Shown: positions 16,834 to 24,994 of the stretch, one piece after another | Numbering within the stretch: the first letter of the stretch is position 1 | Layout of the letters: each line of letters begins with the position of its first letter | DNA from: CAZJQT01 sp964548655 | GTDB taxonomy: Bacteria > Patescibacteriota > Saccharimonadia > Saccharimonadales > CAZJQT01 | Assembly (NCBI GenBank): GCA_964548655.1 | Contig: CAZJQT010000004.1 | Coordinates: 1 to 53,473 of the forward strand | Direction of reading: 5' to 3' | DNA length: 53,473 nucleotides | Program-made: the position numbers and the translations under genes | The notes under the pieces: generated by a model | Databases searched by the model: none | The model's input: the letters and a program-made list of their open reading frames with translations, nothing else | What the model was told of the DNA's origin: nothing

Positions 16834-18405
16834 TTATCCTTCTCCCGACCCTGATTTATTAACTTCTTGCTGTTCGGCTGGTTTGTAGCTCTCGGCAATC
16901 TTATTAGCCATGTCGACAATCTTTTGCTTGGTCTTTTCATCCGGCTCATCGCCAGTGTTGATTTTCTCAACAGTCTTTGGCTGATCATGCTTTAGCTCTC
17001 GGTGCAGGTTAGCTTCCGCCAGTTTGATCTTGTCCAATGGTACTTGATCAAAAGCACCGGAAGTAGCCGCCAGCAAGGTAGCGTACATCTGCCAGATAGC
17101 GTACGGGCTGTACTGCGGCTGTTTGAGCAGCTCAGTTAAACGCTGACCACGCTCAATGCGGTGACGAGTCTCGGCATCAAGATCAGTAGAGAACTGAGAA
17201 AAAGCTGCCAACTCGCGGAACTGGGCTAGCTCAATGCGTAAAGACTTAGCCACGCTTTTGACGGCCTTGGTCTGGGCGTTACCACCAACGCGCGATACCG
17301 ACAAACCAACCGAGATAGCCGGACGGATACCTTGGTAAAACAGATTAGTTTCCATGAAAATCTGGCCATCAGTGATAGAAATAACATTAGTGGGGATGTA
17401 GGCGCTAATATCACCAGCCTGAGTCTCAATGATAGGCAGGGCAGTTAGACTACCGGCGCCAAGTTTGTCTGACAGTTTAGCTGAGCGCTCCAATAGGCGT
17501 GAGTGTAAGTAAAAGACATCACCCGGATAGGCCTCACGGCCGGGCGGACGACGCAGTAGCAAGGACATCTGGCGGTAAGCCGCGGCGTGCTTGGATAGAT
17601 CGTCATAAATTATCAAGGCATGTTGTTTGTTGTCGCGGAAATATTCGCCCATAGCTGTGGCGGCATAAGGCGCCAAGTATTGCAATGATGCTGGATCAGC
17701 GGCGCTAGTAGCGACAACAATAGTCTGGTCCATGACGCCTTCACGGCGCAGACGCTCAACTAAACGGGCTACCTTGCTGAGCTTCTGGCCAATTGCTACA
17801 TATATGTTGATAACACCAGTTTTCTGGCGGTGCTGGTTGATCATGGTGTCAATGGCAATGGCGCTTTTACCGGTCTGTCGGTCACCGATCAATAATTCAC
17901 GCTGGCCACGGCCGATCGGTACCATGGCATCAATAGCTGTAATGCCGGTCATCAATGGTTCATGGACGCTCTTGCGGTCCAAAACACCAGGTGCAGTTTG
18001 CTCAACCCGGCTGGTCAGCTTGGTTTTGATCGGTCCTTTGCTGTCCAGTGGATTACCAAGTGGATCAACCACGCGGCCAACTATTTCTGGACCAACTGGC
18101 ACCTCCAGAACCTTACCGGTCAGCTTAGCGGTGGCTCCAGCCTTGATGAGAGTGTCATCACCCAGCAGCACAGCGCCGATTTCATCCTCGCCCAAGTTAA
18201 AGGCAAAGGCCGTCAGGGTAGTGCCGCTGGTAGTTTCGATAGAGATCATTTCGTTATAACCGGCACGGGTCAGGCCATAAATCCAGACCACACCGTCACC
18301 AACACGGGTGACAATGCCAACTTGCTCAATCTCGGGGCGCTTTTTTAGCTCAGCAATGGCTGTCCGAATGTCATTGGATAGATCTTGGATAGAAACTTCG
18401 CTCAT
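16834..18405 (-). CDS. atpA: ATP synthase alpha subunit
   Basis: This 523-residue F1 subunit has Walker A GDRQTGKSA, the VAIGQKLSKVARL region and the PAISVGLSVSRVGG signature. It holds the regulatory nucleotide sites and alternates with beta in the hexamer. The last ~45 residues form a charged low-complexity tail (KINTGDEPDEKTKQK...NKSGSGEG) that looks like an extension beyond the usual C-terminus. The start codon overlaps the atpH stop as TAATG. Confidence 0.97.
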   Translation of the reverse strand: MSEVSIQDLSNDIRTAIAELKKRPEIEQVGIVTRVGDGVVWIYGLTRAGYNEMISIETTSGTTLTAFAFNLGEDEIGAVLLGDDTLIKAGATAKLTGKVLEVPVGPEIVGRVVDPLGNPLDSKGPIKTKLTSRVEQTAPGVLDRKSVHEPLMTGITAIDAMVPIGRGQRELLIGDRQTGKSAIAIDTMINQHRQKTGVINIYVAIGQKLSKVARLVERLRREGVMDQTIVVATSAADPASLQYLAPYAATAMGEYFRDNKQHALIIYDDLSKHAAAYRQMSLLLRRPPGREAYPGDVFYLHSRLLERSAKLSDKLGAGSLTALPIIETQAGDISAYIPTNVISITDGQIFMETNLFYQGIRPAISVGLSVSRVGGNAQTKAVKSVAKSLRIELAQFRELAAFSQFSTDLDAETRHRIERGQRLTELLKQPQYSPYAIWQMYATLLAATSGAFDQVPLDKIKLAEANLHRELKHDQPKTVEKINTGDEPDEKTKQKIVDMANKIAESYKPAEQQEVNKSGSGEG

Positions 18406-18806
18406 TACGACGCTCCCCCAACAAATTGCTTGAACTTAGCCAGCTTGGCTTTGATAGTTAGGTCCAGTTGTTCGTTGGGCAGGTCCAGCCGGACGCCACC
18501 AACCGTTTTGCTGTCTAACTCATCGTGTAATTGGACATCTTTCGCCTTAGGGTACTCGGATTTAACCAAACTTTTTAGTTCTTGTTTGACCTCATCGCTC
18601 AAGGCAAAGGCACTGACAGCTGTAGCTTCGACTTGGCCGTGCTCGGCTCGGTATTCCAGGATATCGCGCATTAGTGGCTCTAAATCAGCCGTTCGTGACT
18701 CAGTTAATAAATAGGCAGCGATTTCCTGAGCCAGCTTTTTGGAGCTGCCGACTGTTAGAGTGCGTTCAGCAATAACCTCGGCGAGATGACTACGGCTTAT
18801 CTTCAC
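18405..18806 (-). CDS. atpH: ATP synthase delta subunit
   Basis: This 133-residue OSCP/delta-type protein forms the top of the peripheral stalk. It is shorter than the usual ~175-180 residues and begins with a helical domain (SRSHLAEVIAERTL). The C-terminal half retains the pattern of a beta strand pair ending in GGVRLDLPNEQLDLTIKAKLAKF. GTG start overlapping the atpF stop by four bases. Assignment rests on the C-terminal pattern and on the position between atpF and atpA. Confidence 0.88.
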   Translation of the reverse strand: MKISRSHLAEVIAERTLTVGSSKKLAQEIAAYLLTESRTADLEPLMRDILEYRAEHGQVEATAVSAFALSDEVKQELKSLVKSEYPKAKDVQLHDELDSKTVGGVRLDLPNEQLDLTIKAKLAKFKQFVGGAS

Positions 18807-19330
18807 TTGCGGCCTTTCATAGCTTTTTCTATCAAGGCCTTGTCTTTCTTGGCGTCAATTTTTTCACCTACGATTGCCTCAGTGGCGTCAGACACTAATA
18901 CCGCCATGTCTTTTTCGAGTTTGCGGCGGGCATGTTCGGTTTCATCGCTAATCTTCAGCTGAGCTTGAGCTAGGATGTCATCGGCTTTGAGGCTAGCGGA
19001 TTTTTCGGCTTCATGGACAAGTTCGCGGGCTTCTTTGTGACCGGTTGCGACAATTTTGTCGGCTTCAGCGCGGGCATCGCGAACAATCTGTTTGGCTTGC
19101 TCATCCAACTTGGCCTTTTCGCGCTCTAACTGCTGGCCCATTTTGACACCGTTGTCGATAGTTTTACGGCGCTCTTCCAAAAGTTTGATAATAGGCTTGA
19201 AGGCAAAGCGCTTAAGAAGCAGAAAAACTATCACGAAACTCAGCAACTGAATAATAAAAGCGCTGGGGCTAATACCCAGAGCACCTATGCCCGTACTACT
19301 GGCTTCGGCTGCAAATACAAATGGAATCAT
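18803..19330 (-). CDS. atpF: ATP synthase b subunit
   Basis: The 175-residue b subunit has one N-terminal membrane helix (about residues 24-42, FIIQLLSFVIVFLLLKRFAF) followed by the long charged coiled coil of the peripheral stalk (LEREKAKLDEQAKQIVRDARAEADKIV...). It anchors delta and the alpha/beta ring to subunit a. GAAGGA lies before the ATG. Ordinary length and layout. Confidence 0.95.
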   Translation of the reverse strand: MIPFVFAAEASSTGIGALGISPSAFIIQLLSFVIVFLLLKRFAFKPIIKLLEERRKTIDNGVKMGQQLEREKAKLDEQAKQIVRDARAEADKIVATGHKEARELVHEAEKSASLKADDILAQAQLKISDETEHARRKLEKDMAVLVSDATEAIVGEKIDAKKDKALIEKAMKGRK

Positions 19331-19346
19331 CTATATCCTTCTTAAA

Positions 19347-19580
19347 TTACTTAATGATGAACAGTGAAGCGAACACGAGTAGCGCCATCAACTCAACGAT
19401 AGCCACAAAGACCAAGATCTGGCCTAGAAATTTGGCTGACTCGGGGTTACGACCGACGGCATTCATAAAAGCATTGCCGATCAGACCGACACCAATGCCG
19501 GGACCAATCATACCAGCGCCCAGCATGAGGCCTTTACCTACGACCTCTACATTACCTGTTAATTCTGCTAAATAGAGCAT
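19347..19580 (-). CDS. atpE: ATP synthase c subunit
   Basis: This 77-residue c-ring subunit is a helical hairpin with the glycine-rich first helix (GAGMIGPGIGVGLIG), the polar loop GRNPES and an ion-binding Glu in the second helix (VAIVELMALL). Residues typical of the Na+-binding signature are not evident around that Glu, so proton coupling is the simpler reading. AGAGGAG precedes the ATG at good spacing. Confidence 0.96.
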   Translation of the reverse strand: MLYLAELTGNVEVVGKGLMLGAGMIGPGIGVGLIGNAFMNAVGRNPESAKFLGQILVFVAIVELMALLVFASLFIIK

Positions 19581-19605
19581 GTTATCTCCTCTTTACTTAT
19601 TAAAT

Positions 19606-20424
19606 TCATGACGTTGCCTTCATCTGTTCGGCTGTGTGCTCCAAAGCCTCATCTTCTTCGTGGCCATGACTAATAGCCAACGAAAGATAGGTCACAGATA
19701 GCATAACAAAAATATAAGCTTGAAGCAGTGCTACGCCCAGCTCTAGAAACAGAAACGGGAAAGACGTCAGAGGTGCGGCAAACTTGCCTAGATATGAAAA
19801 CACCGAAATAATTATCTCGCCGATGGCGATGTTCAAAAACAACCTGAGTGCCAGGCTAAAAACGCGAATTAGTTCATTGAAAACTTCGTAAACACCAATT
19901 AGATAGGTCAGCGGATTCCAGAGTTTGCCAGCAAAATAATGACGCAGGTGTTTGATTGGCCCCGATTCCCTAACAGCAAAATACTGGATCAAAACCATTG
20001 AGATTACTGCCGTTGCTAAGGTGCCGTTTAGATCAGCTGTGAAAGCTCTAAAAACTGGCGCGCCGTGATAAGTAAAAGCCTCGCCAACACCTGGCAAAAG
20101 ACCAAGAATGTTGCTGAGCGCTACAAAGAAAAAGATGGTCACGAAATAAGGCGCATATTTTAGGGCTTTATCTCGGTCGCCCAGACTGCCTTCCAAAACA
20201 TTGGTTATAAAATCCGTGCCTATTTCTACAATCTGGCTGAAGCCGCCTTTGGGCCGGAGTGTCAAACGGCGGGCGACGTATACCAGCACGGCTATAATTA
20301 GCAGCGAACATATCCAGGTAAAAACCATCGAGTTAGTGATAGTTACGCCGTGAAAATCAAATAAACCAGTTGGCGCAATGTGAACAACCGGGCCAGGCTC
20401 AACTGCAAATCTGCTTAAAATCAT
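19606..20424 (-). CDS. atpB: ATP synthase a subunit
   Basis: The 272-residue membrane subunit has five to six helices and the conserved stator arginine in SLALRLFLNIAIGEI. It forms the ion half-channels next to the c-ring. The C-terminal helix LLQAYIFVMLSVTYLSLAI matches the family. The gene overlaps the upstream AtpZ/I-like gene by four bases (ATGA). Confidence 0.96.
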   Translation of the reverse strand: MILSRFAVEPGPVVHIAPTGLFDFHGVTITNSMVFTWICSLLIIAVLVYVARRLTLRPKGGFSQIVEIGTDFITNVLEGSLGDRDKALKYAPYFVTIFFFVALSNILGLLPGVGEAFTYHGAPVFRAFTADLNGTLATAVISMVLIQYFAVRESGPIKHLRHYFAGKLWNPLTYLIGVYEVFNELIRVFSLALRLFLNIAIGEIIISVFSYLGKFAAPLTSFPFLFLELGVALLQAYIFVMLSVTYLSLAISHGHEEDEALEHTAEQMKATS

Positions 20425-20726
20425 ACTTTGCCACCTTGCTTATGCTCAGCTTGATCACGAGCGACTTGCTTGAGAGTTGCCCCAACAACCACAACCGCAC
20501 CGCCGACAGCTAGGACTAGCGCCGCTAGGGTATAGGACGGTGAACTATGGAAATGATCATCCAGCTTAACGCCAATAATCACCGGTACAATTATTGTTAG
20601 CGCCAATTGCCAGCCCATATTTACGGCGGCGCTAAAGAATTGTTTGCGAGCAAACATGGCCAATGACTCATCAAGTTTATCTTGAGCCACAGGGGCAGTA
20701 GCTTTATTAACAGTTTTTTCACCCAT
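20421..20726 (-). CDS. AtpZ/AtpI-like small membrane protein, first gene of the ATP synthase operon
   Basis: About 101 residues when started at the ATG at 20726. A soluble N-terminus is followed by two membrane helices (about 37-60 and 68-92), with VIIGVKLDDHF between them matching the AtpZ/AtpI pattern. Such proteins are thought to assist c-ring assembly or Mg2+ uptake for the synthase. The start at 20726 is preferred because a promoter ends ten bases upstream; the frame from 20762 would overlap that promoter. Confidence 0.8.
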   Translation of the reverse strand: MGEKTVNKATAPVAQDKLDESLAMFARKQFFSAAVNMGWQLALTIIVPVIIGVKLDDHFHSSPSYTLAALVLAVGGAVVVVGATLKQVARDQAEHKQGGKV

Positions 20727-20736
20727 TGGTAACTGC

Positions 20737-20766
20737 AGTATATCAATTATCAGAGGCGGCAAGCAA
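20737..20766 (-). promoter_or_regulatory. Promoter of the ATP synthase operon
   Basis: On the minus strand TTGCTT (20766-20761), an 18-base spacer and TATACT (20742-20737) precede the ATG at 20726 by ten bases. Transcripts would carry a leader of only about three bases. No other clear promoter was seen between here and 13030. Confidence 0.6.
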
Positions 20767-20769
20767 GAC

Positions 20770-21399
20770 TTATTGCCAAAACTCTAGGGCTTGTTTGAGT
20801 TTTTGGCTGCTTGTCGGGGCAGCGGCACCACCACAAGCGGCCGGATCTTTGTCGGTGTTGGCAGCGTGGGCATCGCGTGGGATAGCCTGATAGCGACTGT
20901 TTATAGTATTGCTGTCTTCGTTGCCGTAGTTGATCAACAAAACATCTTCGCTGTTGATAACTTTGTCGGCTATCGTGGTTACAGGCTGGCCGTTGAGGAT
21001 AAAGGTCAGTTTATCGCCATTAGAACCATCAACAAATGCACCGCTATCAGTTGCAACCACTTTGTCGCCTAGCGTATAGCCAAGATTGGCAAAGAATTGG
21101 CTCCAAGTTACACCATGAGCATGAACATGAATTAGGTGATTGACTTGGTCGTGCATATGGACACGTCCCAAGACGTCATCAGGATCTTGCTCGCGACAAG
21201 CCTGTTCTTCTTCGTAAAAAGCAAAACTTTTGAACTCATCGCGCTGGCCGTTTATGTACAAGGCAAAATTAGCATGATAATGGACATGAGTATCTTTAAC
21301 TGCCACAAAACGGATAACAAAGATTAAGAGCAGGGTGATAAACAAAACTCCAGCGGCAACTACCGCTAAAAGTCTTTTTGTTGGTTTGAGCTTACCCAT
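20770..21399 (-). CDS. Membrane-anchored His-rich protein of unknown function
   Basis: The 209-residue protein has one N-terminal membrane helix (about residues 9-30) and an exported domain. Histidines cluster in two places: HVHYHANF and RVHMHDQVNHLIHVHAHG, a pattern that suggests a metal site (copper, zinc or nickel) outside the membrane. The segment WSQFFANLGYTLGDK and a C-terminal GNEDS are also notable. I recognise no named family. It is upstream of the ATP synthase operon but has its own TAAACT box seven bases before the ATG, divergent from the glutaredoxin gene. Confidence 0.7.
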   Translation of the reverse strand: MGKLKPTKRLLAVVAAGVLFITLLLIFVIRFVAVKDTHVHYHANFALYINGQRDEFKSFAFYEEEQACREQDPDDVLGRVHMHDQVNHLIHVHAHGVTWSQFFANLGYTLGDKVVATDSGAFVDGSNGDKLTFILNGQPVTTIADKVINSEDVLLINYGNEDSNTINSRYQAIPRDAHAANTDKDPAACGGAAAPTSSQKLKQALEFWQ

Positions 21400-21432
21400 T
21401 TACTCTAGTTTAGCATGTTATAATTTAGCCTT

Positions 21433-21672
21433 ATGGTAACTGTGTATTCAGCTGACTGGTGCGCCTTCTGCCACATGGCCAAGCAATATTTTGATAAGCT
21501 TGGCGTTAAGTACACCGACAAAAACGTTGAGACTGACGTCGCCAATGCTAACGAATCCATAAAACTGTCCGGCCAGATGGGCATCCCGGTGATTGATATT
21601 GACGGCACGATTATTGTCGGCTTCGATAGGCCTAAAATTGACGCAGCTATCAAGGACAAAAAACTGGCATAG
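21433..21672 (+). CDS. Glutaredoxin-like thiol-disulfide protein
   Basis: This 79-residue thioredoxin-fold protein has the active site WCAFC near residues 9-13, the cis-proline in GIPVIDIDG and a C-terminal GFDRPKID. It resembles NrdH/GrxC-type glutaredoxins that reduce ribonucleotide reductase or other cytoplasmic disulfides. A TATAAT box ends eight bases before the ATG, with no ribosome-binding site. It is divergently transcribed from the His-rich protein. Confidence 0.85.
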   Translation: MVTVYSADWCAFCHMAKQYFDKLGVKYTDKNVETDVANANESIKLSGQMGIPVIDIDGTIIVGFDRPKIDAAIKDKKLA

Positions 21673-21673
21673 C

Positions 21674-21689
21674 TGTGACCTTTGTCACA
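21674..21689. promoter_or_regulatory. Exact CRP-type palindrome TGTGA-N6-TCACA
   Basis: The site TGTGACCTTTGTCACA matches the E. coli CRP consensus half-sites exactly. Its centre is about 60 bases upstream of the start point predicted from a promoter (TTGCAC, 18 bases, TATTAT at 21730-21735) serving the gene at 21754; this is the class I activator position. The Crp/Fnr protein encoded at 4384-5049 retains the Arg-Glu pair that reads TGTGA. It could instead be a weak hairpin after the glutaredoxin gene, but no T-run follows. Confidence 0.45.
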
Positions 21690-21753
21690 CATCTAGTGTC
21701 ATCGCTTGCACCAGGAACGCTATATCTGTTATTATTTTTAGAGGAGGCTCTCT

Positions 21754-22251
21754 ATGTCAGCAACAGAAGGTCTACCAACCAGAAATGCCTCGCAAGAGGT
21801 TAGGTTACGTTTGGTACATTCAGTTGAACAGCCTGAGATGTATCAGGAAATGGAAGCCTATGGCGATTGGCTTATGGAGCAAGTCCGGGTCATCCCGGAA
21901 GGAGCTGACAAAGCTGCCACTATCGAGGATCTGACGACTGTAGTGTCTGCCGGAGGATTATTTGAAGATTATGCCCTACCAATCAACTTTATGAGAGCGT
22001 ACAAAAAAGCTGATGAATTAGTGAAATTGGGCGAAGATAGCGTGAGTTACCTTGAGAGTTTAGAGAACGTATATGATGAGTTTGGTGGTAACGAAGACAG
22101 TTTGGATCGCCAGCATCCGGTGATTTATCTTCTAGATCGACTGATGGGGCATGTACGCAGTACCCGTGATATGAACAAGCGCGAAATACTAGTAGGTACA
22201 TATCGGCGCACCCTGGTTATTACTGACAGCTTACTAAAAAGCCAGCTATAA
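21754..22251 (+). CDS. Hypothetical protein
   Basis: This 165-residue acidic, helical, soluble protein has no recognisable family. The ATG has AGGAGG eight bases upstream, so this gene has a conventional leader, unlike most neighbours. A candidate CRP-type operator lies upstream. The downstream cobalamin adenosyltransferase gene follows after seven bases but has its own promoter overlapping the end of this gene. Confidence 0.75.
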   Translation: MSATEGLPTRNASQEVRLRLVHSVEQPEMYQEMEAYGDWLMEQVRVIPEGADKAATIEDLTTVVSAGGLFEDYALPINFMRAYKKADELVKLGEDSVSYLESLENVYDEFGGNEDSLDRQHPVIYLLDRLMGHVRSTRDMNKREILVGTYRRTLVITDSLLKSQL

Positions 22252-22252
22252 T
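22223..22252 (+). promoter_or_regulatory. Leaderless-type promoter of the adenosyltransferase gene
   Basis: CTGACA at 22223-22228, 18 bases, TATAAT at 22247-22252, then six bases to the ATG at 22259. The promoter lies within the end of the preceding coding sequence. Confidence 0.6.
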
Positions 22253-22258
22253 AGCCGG

Positions 22259-22828
22259 ATGGCATTCGAAGATTTCAAGACAAAGCAGTCTGTGGTAGTG
22301 GTTTACACTGGTGAAGGTAAAGGTAAAACCAGCGCTAGCTTAGGTTTGACCGTAAGAGCACTCGGTGCTGGTTGGAAGGTTGCCTATATTCAGTTTATAA
22401 AACACTGGACCGTTAGCGAGCACGACTTCATTAATGACATAAAGCCGGTATATAAAAACCGGCTGTTTTTCTATAAGGGCGGCAAGGGCTTTTACAACGC
22501 CGGCAAATTGAGCGCCAAAGACGTCAGCGAATCAGAACACCAACAAGCCGCTCAAGTAACCTACCAAAAAGCTCTAGCCTGCGCCACTAGTGGCAAATAT
22601 GACCTCGTAACTTGCGATGAGATCAATAACGCTGTGCATGACGGGCTACTTAGCATCAAAGATTTAGAAAACTTAATCAAGAATAAACACCCAAAAACCA
22701 GCCTCTGTCTAACCGGGCGAAACTTTCCAGAGAAGATGCTCAAGTATGCTGATATAGCTACCAACATGACCAAACTCAAACACCATTTTGATAATAAATT
22801 CCTAGCCAACAAAGGTATTGATTTCTAG
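22259..22828 (+). CDS. Cob(I)alamin adenosyltransferase, BtuR/CobO type
   Basis: The 189-residue P-loop protein has TGEGKGKTSASLGL at its N-terminus, then AYIQFIK, DLVTCDEINNAV and a late TGRNFP, all characteristic of BtuR/CobA/CobO. It adenosylates corrinoids to make adenosylcobalamin. No cobalamin synthesis genes are visible in the window, so salvage is the likely role. The nearby glutaredoxin raises the possibility of serving a B12-dependent ribonucleotide reductase elsewhere, which is inference. Confidence 0.88.
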   Translation: MAFEDFKTKQSVVVVYTGEGKGKTSASLGLTVRALGAGWKVAYIQFIKHWTVSEHDFINDIKPVYKNRLFFYKGGKGFYNAGKLSAKDVSESEHQQAAQVTYQKALACATSGKYDLVTCDEINNAVHDGLLSIKDLENLIKNKHPKTSLCLTGRNFPEKMLKYADIATNMTKLKHHFDNKFLANKGIDF

Positions 22829-22875
22829 ATATTTTGACATAACAAGATTGATGGAAATGTTATAATAAGAGGTCC

Positions 22876-23574
22876 ATGCCAGAGGCAGAAAATTCGAGCA
22901 ATGAACTACTTCACGCTGAGGATCACGCCAAAGAGGCGCTTAATAAGCTGCTAATTCTAGGTATAGCTGCCCGGGATTGCGAAACCAGTACTTTGTTGAC
23001 GCGTTGGGATGGAAAAGTAATTCAGGGCGAGCATCTTCAAACCAAATCAATTGAAATTTTGCGCGATGCGGCAATGGCTGGGATGGATAGGATCAACGGC
23101 AACTTTACCACCGAAAGCGTAGCCCATAGTATTTATGACCAGTTGTTTGATCGTTTCTCCGATACGTCTCATCTCGATCTAGTAAATAGACTGGGTTGGA
23201 TATCGCAGAATAAGTGGAAGCTGTTCAATCAGCCGAGTTTTGAGCTCACAAGCCATGAAAGGCAATTGTTCAAAGAGAATGAAGCGCGCGTTGTACGGGT
23301 AAGTGATAAGATTTTTCGCGATCAATTCTTTGCCGTGGCTATGGCTAGAGTTGTGCCAAAGAAATATACAAACCTACTGGAAGAAATGATTGAGCCTGAT
23401 GTCGGTGTCGCTTTTTTAAATGAAAAACACCTGCGCGAAAAAATGGAATTCGCCAAAACCATTGGTGGCCCGGGTAGTGCTAATGAATACAGGTTTTGGG
23501 GCTGGGGCATACTGAAAGGCAAGCAATTACGAGCTAGAATGCTGGGTAGCCTGGCTAGCCAAACACTAGCGTAA
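22876..23574 (+). CDS. Hypothetical protein
   Basis: This 232-residue soluble, largely helical protein is not assigned to any family I know. It has no signal peptide. Visible features are a GGPGSANEYRFWGWG segment and a basic C-terminus. TATAAT lies nine bases before the ATG and TTGACA a further 21 bases upstream, a wide spacing. An AGAGG lies within those nine bases. Function unknown. Confidence 0.7.
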   Translation: MPEAENSSNELLHAEDHAKEALNKLLILGIAARDCETSTLLTRWDGKVIQGEHLQTKSIEILRDAAMAGMDRINGNFTTESVAHSIYDQLFDRFSDTSHLDLVNRLGWISQNKWKLFNQPSFELTSHERQLFKENEARVVRVSDKIFRDQFFAVAMARVVPKKYTNLLEEMIEPDVGVAFLNEKHLREKMEFAKTIGGPGSANEYRFWGWGILKGKQLRARMLGSLASQTLA

Positions 23575-23594
23575 TCAGCTGTTAAAATAATGTC

Positions 23595-24167
23595 ATGAGC
23601 AAACGGGGGCACAAACGTTTTGTCAGCCTAGGTTTGTCTTTGGTTGTGGTCGGTTTGGGCTGGTACGTCAACCAACACCCGGCCGTAACTAAACCTTTGG
23701 TTGAAAATATCCCAGCCGGTAGCTACAAAGTGGTTGAATTTGTCGATGGTGACACCATCGCCGTCAACATGAACGGCCAAAAGGAAACTATCCGTTTTAT
23801 TGGCGTTGACACACCCGAAACACATGATCCGCGCAAAGTCGTCCAGTGCTTTGGTGTGGCAGCGGCGTCATATACCAAACAGTTGATAGGCAACAACCCT
23901 GTCAGGTTAGAATCTGATCCGCTCAGTACCAACCGCGACCGTTATAACCGCTTGTTACGTTATATCTATTTGCCAGATGGCAAGCTGGTCCAGGCGGAAA
24001 TTATCAAAAACGGCTACGGTTTTGCCTATACCAGTTTCCCATTTACCAAAAGCGATGAGTTTTTGGCCTACCAAAAAACCGCCCGTGAACAAAACAAAGG
24101 ACTATGGAGTAGCTGTACGCCTCAGCCCAACCAATACGGCGGTTTTACTTCTAACCCTGCTCAGTAA
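23595..24167 (+). CDS. Secreted or membrane-anchored staphylococcal-nuclease-like thermonuclease
   Basis: The 190-residue protein has an N-terminal hydrophobic anchor (about residues 9-25) and an SNase domain. Catalytic signatures are present: VDGDTI (Ca2+ Asp), IRFIGVDTPETH (active Arg and Glu) and DRYNRLLRYIYL (second Arg). It would digest DNA or RNA outside the cell, fitting nucleotide scavenging by an organism with little biosynthesis. TAAAAT ends six bases before the ATG. The 3' end overlaps the convergent GT2 gene by 17 bases. Confidence 0.88.
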   Translation: MSKRGHKRFVSLGLSLVVVGLGWYVNQHPAVTKPLVENIPAGSYKVVEFVDGDTIAVNMNGQKETIRFIGVDTPETHDPRKVVQCFGVAAASYTKQLIGNNPVRLESDPLSTNRDRYNRLLRYIYLPDGKLVQAEIIKNGYGFAYTSFPFTKSDEFLAYQKTAREQNKGLWSSCTPQPNQYGGFTSNPAQ

Positions 24168-24966
24168 TTGACCTGCAGCCAAACAAGCGAGCAATCAGCT
24201 CACCAGAGCGGGGTACGATCTGCATAGCGTACAGAAACGCCGCACCAAGCCAGCCAAAAATCCAAGTCCATAGTCCATGAACTCTCAGCGTACGTGGCCA
24301 CATCATCAGACTTTGCCATAGGGCGTTTTGGTCTGAAAACACTCGGCCCATTCTGGCACCTACAACCAAGTCGGCATGGTAGGTGATCTGGTAGCCAAGC
24401 CGATGCAAGTGTATCGCCAAATCCAAATCTTCGTGGATATCGGTCTGTTTACACGTTTTTGTTCTGACCTCCTGCCAAAGTGCTTTTGGCATGGCCATAT
24501 TTGAACCCCATAAAATATAGTGGCCAACAATCAACCGGTTCATCCTGAACACAAACTGGCTAGTCATCCATTGATTAAATTTAGGCAAACGGACGTTATA
24601 AAAGGCACAACCGCCGCTAATGGCGTGGTTAGCATGACCGGGGGTTTGATAAAATTTCTTTACCTTTGCTACCCAGTTAGCTGGCAAGACAGTGTCAGCG
24701 TCGATCCGTCCGATTAAATCCGTTTTAACAGCATCAAAACCGGTGTTGCGAGCAAACAGAATGCCTTGTTTTTTTTCATGCGTTAACTTTACGAACGAGT
24801 ACGACTTGGCGATATTTGCAGTATTATCAGTCGAATTATTGTCCACGACAATAACTTCATCTGGTTTGGTGGTTTGCGCAGCGATAGAGTCCAAGCAAGC
24901 CTTTAGATGGTTTTGTTCGTTATAAGCTGGTATAACTATAGAGAGCGTAAGCGGTTTAGTGGCCAC
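24151..24966 (-). CDS. Family 2 glycosyltransferase
   Basis: This 271-residue GT-A enzyme has IVIPAYNEQ, VVDNNSTDNT and RIDADT (DxD) motifs, then a HEDLDLA segment in the catalytic-base region. A C-terminal hydrophobic helix (WTWIFGWLGAAFLYAM) anchors it. It resembles the GT2 at 3416-4348. The start is a GTG at 24966 with TATAAC ending exactly six bases upstream. Donor and acceptor are unknown; a cell-envelope glycan is likely. Confidence 0.85.
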   Translation of the reverse strand: MATKPLTLSIVIPAYNEQNHLKACLDSIAAQTTKPDEVIVVDNNSTDNTANIAKSYSFVKLTHEKKQGILFARNTGFDAVKTDLIGRIDADTVLPANWVAKVKKFYQTPGHANHAISGGCAFYNVRLPKFNQWMTSQFVFRMNRLIVGHYILWGSNMAMPKALWQEVRTKTCKQTDIHEDLDLAIHLHRLGYQITYHADLVVGARMGRVFSDQNALWQSLMMWPRTLRVHGLWTWIFGWLGAAFLYAMQIVPRSGELIARLFGCRSITEQG

Positions 24967-24994
24967 ACATTAGTTATAGCAGGGCAAGCGCAAA

